Below, in pieces: positions 1-9,899 of a stretch of DNA of 64,000 nucleotides (positions are counted from its first letter, which is position 1; every line of letters begins with the position of its first letter). The position numbers and the translations under genes were made by a program. The stretch covers positions 10,538,457 to 10,602,456 of the forward strand of contig OZ024788.1 of the NCBI GenBank assembly GCA_964017065.1, given 5' to 3'. The notes below the pieces were generated by a model. That model was not told the origin of the DNA. It saw nothing but the letters and a program-made list of their open reading frames with translations, and did not search any database. Origin of the DNA: Haliclona indistincta. Lineage: Eukaryota; Porifera; Demospongiae; Haplosclerida; Chalinidae.

Positions 1-714
1 CAACAATGACAGTCTAGCAGCTTGATGATTTGATATGTACTATAGGACAACTATCAAACCTAGTGAATTGGAGAGACTAAGCACTATCGTGTCCACAGTA
101 GCTTGCCGAATCAGCATTTCAGGCACACTCATTGCTGATTTTTAACCACAACTAGCGGTTCTAGCTTGCTTATTGTGTGTTTCAGTAGCTTCTAAAAGTC
201 GCCTTGTTCCTGTACAATATAAGTACAGTATATTAGAGAGCTTTAGATTCACATTGACAGCTAACGATAAACGCTTGTGATGTCACTATATCACTATACA
301 AACAAACACGAGTATACGGGAGAGCTCAATGGTATGCAGGCGAGCTCTGCTTGTTGGGCAGGGAGAGCAGACTATCAGAGTACAGCTGGCACCACGCGTT
401 GGCGACTTGTGCAGTCATCATTGCAGCTTTCATGTCTTGCTGCTGTAGCTAAGCAAGGCCGTGTCCTACCTAGGCAGGAACTGGCTCTTCGGCTTCCAGG
501 CCTGTGGTTGTCACCAGAAAAGCCTTGCGTCCTGACAGCACTGTTAAACTACTGAAAGACAATCGTTGTATCAAGCAACTGATTGCTGTAGTTATCGAGT
601 GCAGAAAGCAAGCCAATGGCACTCGCTAAGGTCTAGAACAGTGAATGAACTAAACTCTATATGACATCAGTACATTTTCTGTATACAACTGCGTACTGCT
701 AATGAAAAAACGCA
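1..714. other. no gene recognised
   Basis: No family is recognisable here. One 92-codon plus-strand reading frame starts at 277, but it has no domain, no splice context and no paralogue in the window. The first ~60 bases resemble 8125-8160 (shared 'caacaatgac...cagcagcttgatg'), so the stretch probably belongs to the same repeat-rich accessory block as 1.5-9.9 kb. Confidence 0.4.
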
Positions 715-1503
715 GTGCTCTCGATAAAATTGGGCAACCAGAAATATCCAAACAAAATTACCACATGGGTGCTTAAATTTTATTCACCAGATACAAAGTC
801 AGCCCGAAATCGATCAAGTGATTGTGTACGCACGTCTGACGCTAAGCAACCCAATGTCAAGGTTCAAGCAAGAACAGTCGAGAAAAGGATACAAGAGTAT
901 GACTGGCCTTGTATGTGTGGCAACTCTTTTTCTGTTGGTCATGCCCTCTCATGCCCAAGGGGTGGTTTTCCATCTAGTAGGCATAACGAGATCCGTGATC
1001 TTACTGCCCGCCTTCTCACTGAAGTCTGTAGGGATGTAAGGATAGAACCAGGCCTCCAGCCCATTCCTGTTATCTCCCCTTTGGTAGGAGCTTCAGCTAA
1101 CTCATTTGAAGGTGCTCGACTCGACGTTGCAGTGAATGGATTCTGGGCTGGGCGGTACGAGAGTACCTTCATTGATGTCAGAGTTTTTAACCCACATGCT
1201 GACTCTAGTAAGACATCTTCCATTTCTGCCACATACTAGAAGCACGAAAATGAGAAACGCAGAATGTACGAACAGAGAGTGCGAGAGGTTGAAAGAGCTT
1301 CATATGTTCCTGTGGTTCTGTCTGCTACCAGAGGCATGGCTAAACAAGCTTCAGTTTTCTAAGGCTTTCCCCCCCTGCTGGCTGAAAAGAGAGATGCCAC
1401 CTATGGTACTACAATGAAATGGTTGCGCTGTGCGATCACCATCTCTCTACTGCTGTCCAATGCATACGAGGAGCCCGTTCTGCCTTCCATAGACCTGACT
1501 ATG
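715..1503 (+). pseudogene. decayed 3' end of a non-LTR retrotransposon ORF
   Basis: One frame reads through the C-terminal tail of a reverse-transcriptase polyprotein of the kind common in sponge and cnidarian genomes. It has a Cys/His cluster (CMCGNSFSVGHALSCPRGG), then HNEIRDLTARLLTEVC, ARLDVAVNGFWAGR and FIDVRVFNPHA. The same frame continues past a TAG at 1237-1239 into HENEKRRMYEQRVREVE and RGMAKQASVF, past a TAA near 1360 into LLAEKRDATYGTTMKWLRC. It then needs a one-base shift to give CIRGARSAFHRP. The polymerase domain itself is absent. Two in-frame stops plus a frameshift show the copy is dead and 5'-truncated, as is usual for LINE insertions. The assignment rests on recalled family motifs and not on a search. 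Confidence 0.85.
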
Positions 1504-1683
1504 GTACACATGTGGACTATGCCCTATCCTTATCTCATTTCACTGACTAATAAAAACACATTCTTTATCATAAAATTATTAATTGCTCTATTATATTTTT
1601 GCCTTATCATTCAGTCTGCATTACAATCACAGTACAAACAATTTTGTCAGCAATTGGCAATGTTGTTACATCAGTGTTGTCTT

Positions 1684-1760
1684 CAAGGGTGTTCTTCTTG
1701 ATATACCTAGCCGTGAAGATGGTACTGACAACTTAAATGCCCAAGAAGAAATGATGTTGA
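1684..1760 (-). pseudogene. fragment of a 7TM-receptor-like gene (copy 1)
   Basis: The minus strand reads HFFLGI, a stop, then VVSTIFTARYIKKNTLEDNT. This parallels the better-preserved copy at 4222-4497. The segment resembles the end of a transmembrane helix running into a basic cytoplasmic loop. It is a short relic with a stop, adjacent to the 20-base satellite. The receptor assignment is tentative and rests on the longer copies. Confidence 0.4.
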
Positions 1761-1815
1761 TGCGATGCCGATGATGTTGATGCGATGCCGATGATGTTGA
1801 TGCGATGCCGATGAT
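1751..1815. repeat. 20-base minisatellite (gatgatgttgatgcgatgcc)
   Basis: There are three tandem copies of a 20-base unit. Two copies sit at the equivalent place in 4436-4480, and a 17-base variant is expanded at 9664-9795. The unit shares its TGATGCGATG core with the large satellite at 7164-7645. Confidence 0.85.
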
Positions 1816-2747
1816 GACTTGAACTGGATTCATTCCTACCTACTTTGGGAGTGGTCAGGTGCGGCCCAAGGGAGCCTCTATTGAATGGGATCGCAAGTAT
1901 TCACCATCATCACTCTCATTTTTCTCCTCTTCCCCATTTTTCAATCCTCTCCCCTTCGAGCCTTTCTGGCAGAAGCAATGGTCTCGCTAACAACAGGCAA
2001 GGCCTGTTCAGCTGTTTCACATGAATAAAATTCCTACAAAAAGTTACCAAGACACAGTCTATCTCAGCTACCACTTCTAGTGAAGACTCCACTACTGCTG
2101 ACACTGCATGACCATTATGGTACTAATGATATCACTACTGAACATCCTGCTACTACTGAATTCAGTCTAAGTTGATCAGCTAAGCTCAGATGACTCAGAA
2201 AGTCCTATTAGAGGGTAGCACAGGCAATGTCTGACTAGTAACACTGCACTCAAGGCTACAAGAGCAGGCTATACATTACTATTAAATATGGTCAAGATAT
2301 TAGCCATAGCATTACAGAAAGACAGTCAAGTAGCCAGCCGAGCAACTGTTTTGTAGATTTTAAAATCCAGTGTCCGTCTACAAGTAATACACGATTTAAG
2401 GCTCTCATTACAGTAGACCAAATGACGTGGTATGCAGGTCCACTGGCCAAGGAGCATGCCCATACAACCGTGTCCAAATAAAACAGCCAAAAACACGGAA
2501 TTCTTCACTTCAGGTTCAGCTTGTAGACTTGCACCATTATCTATGCTTGTGGTCAGTCAAGCGTCTGCAGTCCATTATAAGTGGGCAAATCTTGTTTTTT
2601 ACTTCTTCAGCGAATAGCATACTGCTGGATACATAGGTGCTCAGCTGCCTATAAGAGACTCAGCTGCAGTGTGGAGCCAGATGTCAAAGTTAGTTCATAT
2701 AGCAAGCTGCATTATAAAGTGAATGATTGGGTGCCTAAAGCATTAAA

Positions 2748-3186
2748 ATGAGTGAGAGTAGTTCTAAAAAAAGAAAGTTAGAGGTACAATGGGATGAAAT
2801 TGTTTCTTAGACTCAGTTACCCATTGAAGCAGAATTTAAAGACAATTTGGCTTCTGAATTTACCGGCTTTCAAGTTACTCTTGCTAGTTTTCTTAAGTTC
2901 TCCTCTAGTCATAAAGAAGCTTTGTGCCAGGCCGCAGGGGTAGAAGGATGGAGTGATGCTATCATTGAAAAAATTACTGCTACCCAAAGTGGGCCCCATC
3001 TAATATGACATGGGACGACAGAGAAAGTTCTAATTGGACAAGTTCCTAAGTTCACAATTGCACATTTATCAAAATGTAATACAGAAGAACTTGAGGAGGC
3101 GAAGAAACTTTTCTCGTTTGCTGATAAAATAATAAGTGCGAATGTTTGGATCAATAAGTTACTGGTATGTGGAGCAAATACTTGAC
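2748..3186 (+). pseudogene. broken reading frame, unrecognised protein
   Basis: From the ATG at 2748 one frame stays open for about 146 codons except for two stops (TAG near 2811, TGA near 3006). It begins MSESSSKKRKLEVQWDEIV and continues with well-composed, protein-like sequence such as FTGFQVTLASFLKF, CQAAGVEGWSDAIIEK and EEAKKLFSFADKIIS. Codon choice and amino-acid composition look coding, unlike the surrounding satellite. I do not recognise the family. The run of basic residues near the start could be a nuclear localisation signal. It may be a captured or mobile-element gene that has decayed. Confidence 0.5.
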
Positions 3187-3724
3187 CCAAAGATAGCATG
3201 TCACACGTTTATTTTACACATAATTTTAAGCCATAATTATGTGAACTATTGCAGCAGTGGGCATTCAGCAGTCTCAAGCATCATGGTGCACTTCTCTGAC
3301 ATGGATGCTGACCATAGTTGATCCTCTGGCTGTAAACACTTCATTCTGGTACTCCCCTCACTACTCTGCTCTGCTTGCTGTGGCGTCAATATTTGCTAAA
3401 GAGATTCAGCAACAAGACTCGCCCACTTCTGAACAACATTTTTTTCGGGTGAAATTTGCAAATGGTAATCATATATAACATAGAAGGACACTTTTACATG
3501 TCAAATATCATTCCCATTTTCACTACACTGGTACTCATGGTTGCAGAACTCCAAGCACTCTCTATAGTACTTGGAGAAAAAACTGATGTGATGTGATGTG
3601 AAGCGATGTGTCCAACTGATGTACTTTCATAACTATATTTTGGATAGTGACCTTCAGAAGCTCGCTGTGATGTGATGTTGATGATGGCTATAAATAAGAA
3701 CGGATTCTGTACTATGAGTCCAAA

Positions 3725-4215
3725 CTCCACACTCTCTCTATCGCTATTATCGACGGTCTAATGCTGTTCTTTCCAGTTGTCTAGACGATGTGTGGTGTGC
3801 TGTCAACGGCATAAAGAAAGTCGCTGCTGAGTGCTCACCTATTTTACTGCATATTCAATTCCACCGCTTATCAAAATATTACTCCACTGACAAGAAATAC
3901 AACAGTACAACCAACCACCATCATTACTAACTGAACAGTGAGTCTTAACCACACAATGTGACTGAATTATTTCATTATATTATTAGTTATTGACCTGCAA
4001 GCTGTCTTGATCATTGCCTTGATTACAACACGAACTGGTTGAAGAGAGGATTGGTGTTACGAATGAGGAAATGAATAACAACATTCGTCTTTTTCTGACA
4101 ACAGCAATGGTTAGCACACAAGGTTACTTATTGTCTCAGCTTTGGTTGTCACTACACAGACATTCACGATGGGTGCAGGACTCAAGTCGGACAAGAAACT
4201 GACACGAAGCGATGT
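3725..4215 (+). repeat. direct repeat, unit B (pairs with 8955-9440)
   Basis: About 480 bases are shared with 8955-9440 in the same orientation. Landmarks are 'ctaatgctgttctttccagt', 'gtggtgtgctgtcaac', 'gagtgctcacctattttac', 'ccaccatcattactaactga', 'gcaagctgtcttgatcattg' and 'gggtgcaggactcaagtcgg'. It sits just beside a receptor relic in both places (4222 and 9477). Unit B may therefore be part of the same ancestral gene, with TM7 or downstream sequence on the minus strand. Confidence 0.75.
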
Positions 4216-4221
4216 AATACC

Positions 4222-4497
4222 TCATTTAGGTTCGTGACTTCGATGATGTTGATGCGATGCCAGAGGAATGAAAGCAGGAGCAATGTTATTGATGAGAGAC
4301 AAGATCGAAGATATGATGAAGTATGCTAGCACCTTAGCAACAGCCTTCTTTATGTCAGTGTTGTCTTCAAGGGTGTTCTTCTTGATATGCCTGGCCGTGA
4401 GGATGGTACAGACAACTTGAATGCCCAAGAAGAAATGATGTTGATGCGATGCCGATGATGTTGATGCGATGCCGATGATAACTTGAACTGGATTCAT
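4222..4497 (-). pseudogene. 7TM-receptor-like gene fragment (copy 2)
   Basis: The minus strand has a hydrophobic segment ending CTILTARHIKK, then a charged loop NTLEDNTDIKKAVAKV and a second hydrophobic segment LAYFIISSILSLINNIAPAF. This order (helix, basic loop with KKAV, helix with a Pro) resembles TM5 / third loop / TM6 of rhodopsin-type receptors. The upstream side runs straight into the TGATG satellite, which is translated as His/Ser/Ile-rich junk, so no start, TM1-4 or TM7 is attached. It is a relic. The receptor family is inferred from pattern only; another multi-pass membrane protein is possible. Confidence 0.5.
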
Positions 4498-5150
4498 TCC
4501 TACCTACTCTGGGAGTGGTCAGGTGCGGCCCAAGGGAGCCTCTATTGAATGGGATCGCAAGTATTCGCCATCATCACTCTCATTTTTCAATCCTATCCCC
4601 TTCGGGCCTTTCAGGCAGAAACAATGGTCTCACTAACAACAGGCATGGCCTGTTCAGCTGTTTCACATGGATAAAATGCCTACAAAAGGTCACCGAGACA
4701 CAGTCTATCTCAGCTACCACTTCTAGTGAAGACTCCACTGCTGGTGCTACTGTACTGCATGACCATGGTACTAATGATGTCACTACTGACCATCCTGCTA
4801 CTACTGAATTCAGTCTAAGTTGATCAGCTAAGCTCAGATGACTCAGAAAGTCCTATTAGAGGCACAGGCAATGTCTGACTAGTAACACTACACTCAATGC
4901 TACAAGAGCAGGCTATACAATACTATTAAATATGGTCAAGATATTAGTCATAGCATTTCATCAACATCATCAACATCACATCCAGGTAGAAGAGAGAGTG
5001 TGTCATCGTCATCCATTTGCAAATTTCACCTGCAAAGATGTTGGGACACCTGCAAAAAAGATAAGTAGCCAGCCGAGAAACTGTTTGCAGATTTTAAAAT
5101 CCAGTGACCGTCTACAAGTAATACATGATTTAAGGCTCTCATTACAGTAG
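4369..5150 (+). repeat. long direct repeat, unit A' (pairs with 1684-2440)
   Basis: This is the second copy of unit A. Relative to the first copy it carries two rather than three 20-base satellite units. It also has an extra stretch with 'catcatcaacatcacatcc', giving it a link to the satellite flank at 7100-7170. No intact gene is present. Confidence 0.8.
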
Positions 5151-6290
5151 ACTAAAGGAATTTATTAAAGCAGGCGGGCCGCCAGTGTTCCCAAATCTGC
5201 TTATTTCTGGAGATTTACATGCCCTCTAAATAACGCACACCAAGCGCGAGTAACTTTGTTGTACGCGCTTTACTCTGAAAGTGTGGCGATATACTCGATT
5301 AAAGTCCAAGCTACTTTTATACCAAGATTTTCTGTCTTTAACAGTGTCAATTTGGAAAAAATCTGTTCAGTAGAAATCAAATGCCACAGCAAAACATCAA
5401 CTTTACAAAAAGTTGGGCACACGCGTTTTTGCACAACTGTGAACAGTTTGTCTATTTTAACAGTTTAATAATGCATCACACAACAAGCTTGCCAAGTTTC
5501 ATCTGTGTCTAAGCAAAACTTGATTGATCAGAGATTATTATATGGTCGCCATGACATTCATGCATAATAATATTAACACAAAAATCAGTATCCACAAAGC
5601 ATTGGCTAGTTCTGCTGACAGTACTCGGTATGGCCATCTCTCAGAGACACATGAATGCAGAAAATATAACCCTGATTTCACAGCGGGACCCAGAGAGATT
5701 ATGAGAATAAAAATTACGATATTGCAGTACATGAACAGAAAAATATGGACCCAGAGGAAGGATAGAGTCAAGGAAACAGAATTAGAGTGTACAATACAAA
5801 CTGACATACTAAGTATGAAGTTGATACAACGTCTTCATCTGTATTTTTCTATTACAGTGAAGCCACTTTAAACTCCAAAAAGCTGTACTAAAAGTTGGGC
5901 GCTACCGTTTTTGCACAGCTACGTGGATATTATTACTATAGTTGGGTAGCTAATAGTCTGCTTTATACAGTCATTAACTTACAAGCTGTGTCTGGCGTAT
6001 TGTTTGATCAGTGGGGGAGCGGAAAGCAGAAACATACCATGTCCAAGTGTGACGCTCAAGCACTTTACACCGCGTTTATTCAACTACGATGCAACATACA
6101 GTTCCCAAGACCTCTCGTAGATAAAATCCGGCCAATAAAGAACAAGCACACATGTTGTTAACAAGGAATTACAGGTTAACAGAGACAAAATCAGGGTTTT
6201 TTTGTAAGCCAACACTTTCGTCAATTTCTCCTCTTCCACGGACGGTTACCGCCCACTTCCGTTGCAAGTAAAATTGAGAAATTTGGTACG
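5151..6290. other. no gene recognised
   Basis: Reading frames of 70-115 codons occur on both strands (for example 5524-5871 plus), but none has a recognisable domain, signal peptide or splice context. AT content is high. I see no repeat structure shared with the flanks. Confidence 0.4.
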
Positions 6291-6294
6291 CTGG

Positions 6295-6960
6295 CGGCTT
6301 GCATGAAAGCTTAATAATGTAACACCTGGTATTATTGAATAACAGACAGCAGCTGTGAATGATGCTAAGCCACTGGTCACAGCATATCTGGGAATTCTTC
6401 AAAAGCCCTACAGATTCACGGCAGTCACTTGTCGAATACCAACAATTTAGAGGCAGCTGGTGTGGAGTTATTTCTCACATCACCGAAGCTGTGAGTTATT
6501 CATGACGTACACAGCGCGACCACACGCTCGTACTAGTTGTACAAGTGGGTAGGGCTAAGTTGTAACATTGGTTGCAAGTAGGCCGGACATGACGTGGTGT
6601 GCAGGTCAACTGCGTCAACTGCGCAAGGAGCATGCGCCATGCAAGGTGCATGCCCACGCAATTGCGCAACCACGTCCAAATAAAACAGCAAAACACGAGT
6701 TTTGTACTCAGTCAAGCGGCATACAGTCCATTGTAAGTGTCCATTGTAATTACAAGTGGGCGAATCTTGTTGTTGATCTCTTCAGCGAATACATGAATGA
6801 ATACATGGATGGGTGCTCCTGGATCAAATAACAACCAAGGACGTACTCAGTTGAGACTCAGCTGCAGTGTTGAGCCAGATGTCAAAGTTAGTCCATATAG
6901 CAAGCTGAATTACAAAGTGAATGATTGTGTGCCAAAAGCATTAACATTAAATGTTTGGTT
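6295..6960 (+). repeat. direct repeat, unit C (pairs with 8214-8900)
   Basis: About 660 bases recur at 8214-8900 in the same orientation. Landmarks are 'aagcttaataatgtaacacc', 'gaatgatgctaagccactgg', 'ccctacagattcacggcagt', 'gtcgaataccaacaatttag', 'gctcgtactagttgtacaag' and 'caagtaggccggac'. The second half (from about 6580) is also related to 2410-2720, making a third partial copy. There is no protein-coding signal. It is probably a non-autonomous mobile element or an old segmental duplication. Confidence 0.8.
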
Positions 6961-7163
6961 CAAGTAGTTACTGGTATGTGGAGTTACCAAGCCAAAGATA
7001 GCATGTCACATGTTCATTTTGCATTTCATTCTGCTTGCTGTGAGCTGTGGCACTGATCTTTGCCATAAACAATAAGATACGTTCCAACATCTTTTTTGCA
7101 GGTGTCCCAACATCTTTGTAGGTGAAATTTGCAAATTGATGACACACTCTCCCTTCTACCTGG

Positions 7164-7645
7164 ATGTGATGTTGATGATGTCGATGATGTTGATGATGTT
7201 GATGCGATGTGATGCGATGATGTTGATGTGATGTGATGTGATGTGATGCGATGTGATGCGATGATGTTGATGCGATGTGATGCGATGTGATGCGATGTGA
7301 TGCGATGTGATGCGATGATGTTGATGTGATGTGATGCGATGTGATGCGATGTGATGCGATGATGTTGATGTGATGTGATGCGATGTGATGCGATGTGATG
7401 CGATGTGATGCGATGTGATGCGATGTGATGCGATGATGTTGATGTGATGTGATGCGATGTGATGCGATGTGATGCGATGTGATGCGATGTGATGCGATGT
7501 GATGCGATGATGTTGATGCGATGTGATGCGATGATGTGATGCGATGTGATGCGATGTGATGCGATGTGATGCGATGTGATGCGATGATGTTGATGCGATG
7601 ATGTTGATGCGATGTGATGCGATGATGTGATGTGATGTGATGCAA
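7164..7645. repeat. TGATG/CGATG satellite array, about 480 bases
   Basis: The array is built of five-base TGATG and CGATG words arranged mostly as the 10-base unit gatgtgatgc, interrupted at intervals by 'gatgatgttgatg'. It is open in several frames because the repeat contains few stops. The resulting His/Ser/Arg/Thr/Ile-rich translations are artefacts. The same core appears in the smaller arrays at 1751, 4436 and 9664, so this family has expanded several times within 8 kb. It abuts a receptor-like relic at 7646. Confidence 0.95.
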
Positions 7646-7805
7646 TATCTGTCTACGTGTTCATCAAGTATGGAGAGAAGAAGCTGAAATGGCGCTACGT
7701 GATTCCTCTGATCGTAGCGTCGTGGATGGAGACTCTTGCAATTGCAGTGATACCGTACTTTGAGGGTGTAATAACCACTAACAACGGATTCTGTACCACT
7801 GATCC
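7646..7805 (+). pseudogene. 7TM-receptor-like fragment (copy 3, inverted)
   Basis: The plus strand reads FIKYGEKKLKWRYVIPLIVA, then SWMETLAIAVIPYFEGVITT. This is a charged loop followed by a hydrophobic helix with a conserved Trp, resembling TM4. A homologous segment (VLVFTLIIASWMVTLAIAAI) lies on the minus strand at 9800-9886, so the two copies are in opposite orientation. It starts exactly where the 480-base satellite ends. It is a single-helix fragment only. Confidence 0.45.
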
Positions 7806-8213
7806 CGGGACTGTCCGTACTTTGAGGAGTGTAGCTAAATAAATAACGATTCATTGTAGATATGTAGATTCTGTACAGATAGTTGAATGTCAATTCTTTG
7901 TGAAACTTTCAAAAGTTATAATGGGTGGTGGGCGGAGTCACGAGACATACTGCGACGTGCTGTCTACCTGTCAGCTACACCACTTTTGGTGGGGCTTGCT
8001 GAACATTGAGCTCTGCAACTTGCATTACAGGTATCAATCGGCTTTCGAGTTAAGATACGAAGAGAGTAATGGCATAGTTCGCTCGCCTCGATGGCTGTTA
8101 GGACTTCTCTGAAGACAAAGCTATCAACAATGACTGTCCAGCAGCTTGATGGGTTGATCCAGGCAGAGCACCTATGTATCCAGCAGTGTATTATTCGCTA
8201 AAGAAATCAACAA

Positions 8214-8900
8214 AGCTTAATAATGTAACACCTGGTAGTAGTGAATAACAGACAGCAGCTGTGAATGATGCTAAGCCACTGGTCACAGCATATCTGGGAA
8301 TTCTTCAAAAGCCCTACAGATTCACGGCAGTCACTTGTCGAATACCAACAATTTAGAGGCAGCTGGTGTGGAGTTATTTCTCGCATCACCTGAAGCTGCG
8401 AGTTATTCATGACATACACAGCGTGACCACACGCTCGTACTAGTTGTACAAGTGGGGTAGGGCTAATTTGTAACATAGGTTGCAAGTAGGCCGGACGTGA
8501 CGTGTGCGCAGGTCAACTGCGCAAGGAGCTGCCCACGCAACCACGTCCAAATAAAACAGCGAAAAACATGTAAACATGCGAAATTCTCCCGGCTTGTAGA
8601 CTTGTACAACATTATCTATGCTTGTGGTCAGTCAAGCGGCATGCAGTTCGTTGTAAGTAGGCGAATCTTGTTGTCGACTTCTTCAGCGAATAGCACACTG
8701 CTGGATACATGGGAGCTCTGCTTGGAACTAAGAACATTCAAGAACTCAGCAGCCTAGAAGAGACTCAGCTGCAGTGTAGAGCCAGATGTCAAAGTTAGTT
8801 CATATAGCAAGCTGCATTACAAAGTGAATGATTGCGTGCCAAAAGCATTAATGTTTAGGTCAAGTAGTTATTGGTATGTGGAGCAAATACTTGACCCAAA
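8214..8900 (+). repeat. direct repeat, unit C'
   Basis: This is the second copy of unit C. It continues into 'gttattggtatgtggagcaaatacttgacccaaag', which also occurs near 3160-3190, linking units B and C in one larger duplicated segment (about 2.4-4.2 kb against 8.5-9.5 kb). Confidence 0.8.
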
Positions 8901-8954
8901 GATAACATGTCACACGTTCATTTTGTACATAATTATAAGCCTTATCTCAACTAA

Positions 8955-9440
8955 TTCCACACTCTCTCTATTGCTGTTAACAATGGACTAATGCTGTTCT
9001 TTTCAGTTGTCTAGACAATGTGTGGTGTGCTGTCAACAATGTAAAGAAAGTCACTGCTGAGTGCTCACCTAGTTTACTGCATATTCAATTCCATCGCTTA
9101 TCAAAACTATTATTCCACTGACAAGAAATGCAACAGTACAACCAACCACCATCATTACTAACTGAACAGTGAGTCTTGACCACACAATGTGACTGAATTA
9201 TATTATTTCATTATATTAGTTATTGACCTGCAAGCTGTCTTGATCATTGCCTTGATTACAACACAAACTGGTTGAAGAGAGGATTGGTGTTACGATTGAG
9301 GAATTCAACAGCAATAGTCGTCGTTTACAATGGTTAGCCGTGCAAGGTTACTTATTGTCTCAGCTACAGTTGTCACTACACAGACATTCATGATGGGTGC
9401 AGGACTCAAGTCGGACAAGAAACAGACATGAAGCGATGTA
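8955..9440 (+). repeat. direct repeat, unit B'
   Basis: This is the second copy of unit B. On the minus strand it contains PAPIMNVCVVTTVAETISNL (about 9340-9400), a hydrophobic run that could be the TM7 region of the adjacent receptor relic. Confidence 0.7.
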
Positions 9441-9476
9441 ATACCTCATTTCAGTTTGTGACTTCGATGCGATGCT

Positions 9477-9886
9477 TTACATTGACACGATGCCGATGAT
9501 GTTGATGCAATTTCGATGATATTGATGCGATGCCAGAGGAATGAAAACAGGAGCGATATTATTGATGAGTGACAAGATCGAGGATATGATGAAGTATGCT
9601 AGCACCTTAGCAACGGCCTTTTTTACATCATTGTTGTCTTCAAGGATGCCCAAGAAGAAATGGATGTTGATGCGATGCCGATGTTGATGCAATGCCGATG
9701 TTGATGCAATGCCGATGTTGATGCAATGCCGATGTTGATGCGATGCCGATGTTGATGCGATGCCGATGTTGATGCGATGCCGATGATGTTGATGTTAGTG
9801 GTTATTCCACTCTCAAAGTACGGTATCGCTGCAATTGCAAGAGTCACCATCCATGACGCTATAATCAGAGTAAACACGAGCACCAC
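9477..9886 (-). pseudogene. 7TM-receptor-like gene fragment split by satellite (copy 4)
   Basis: Reading the minus strand from 9886: a TM4-like helix (LIIASWMVTLAIAAIPYF), then ESGITT, then an expanded 17-base satellite translated as repeated Gly-Ile-Ala-Ser-Thr/His-Gln-His units. After that come FFLGI and LEDNNDVKKAVAKV, followed by LAYFIISSILSLINNIAPVF as in copy 2. TM4 and the TM5-6 part thus lie on either side of a tandem repeat within the same stretch of DNA. Stops and the missing ends argue that this is a pseudogene. The receptor identity is an inference from helix/loop pattern. Confidence 0.5.
9664..9795. repeat. 17-base minisatellite (atgttgatgcgatgccg)
   Basis: About seven and a half tandem units of 17 bases occur, some with 'gcaatg' for 'gcgatg'. 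The array lies inside the receptor-like relic, between its TM4-like and loop/TM6-like parts. Confidence 0.9.
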
Positions 9887-9899
9887 TTCAGCTTATTCT

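Larger units (their letters stand above)
1684..2440 (+). repeat. long direct repeat, unit A (pairs with 4369-5150)
   Basis: This segment recurs at 4369-5150 in the same orientation with high identity. Shared landmarks in order are 'caagggtgttcttcttgata', the gatgttgatgcgatgcc satellite, 'gggagtggtcaggtgcggcc', 'cctgttcagctgtttcacatg', 'gaagactccac' and 'aagctcagatgactcagaa'. The two copies differ by substitutions and small indels. Neither strand gives an intact gene. It is best described as a segmental or transposon-derived duplication of unknown class. Confidence 0.8.

Noticed and set aside
6968..7893. Two long minus-strand frames rich in His, Ser, Ile, Arg
   Set aside because: They are translations of the TGATG/CGATG satellite; the repeat lacks stops in those frames and the flanks are unrelated.
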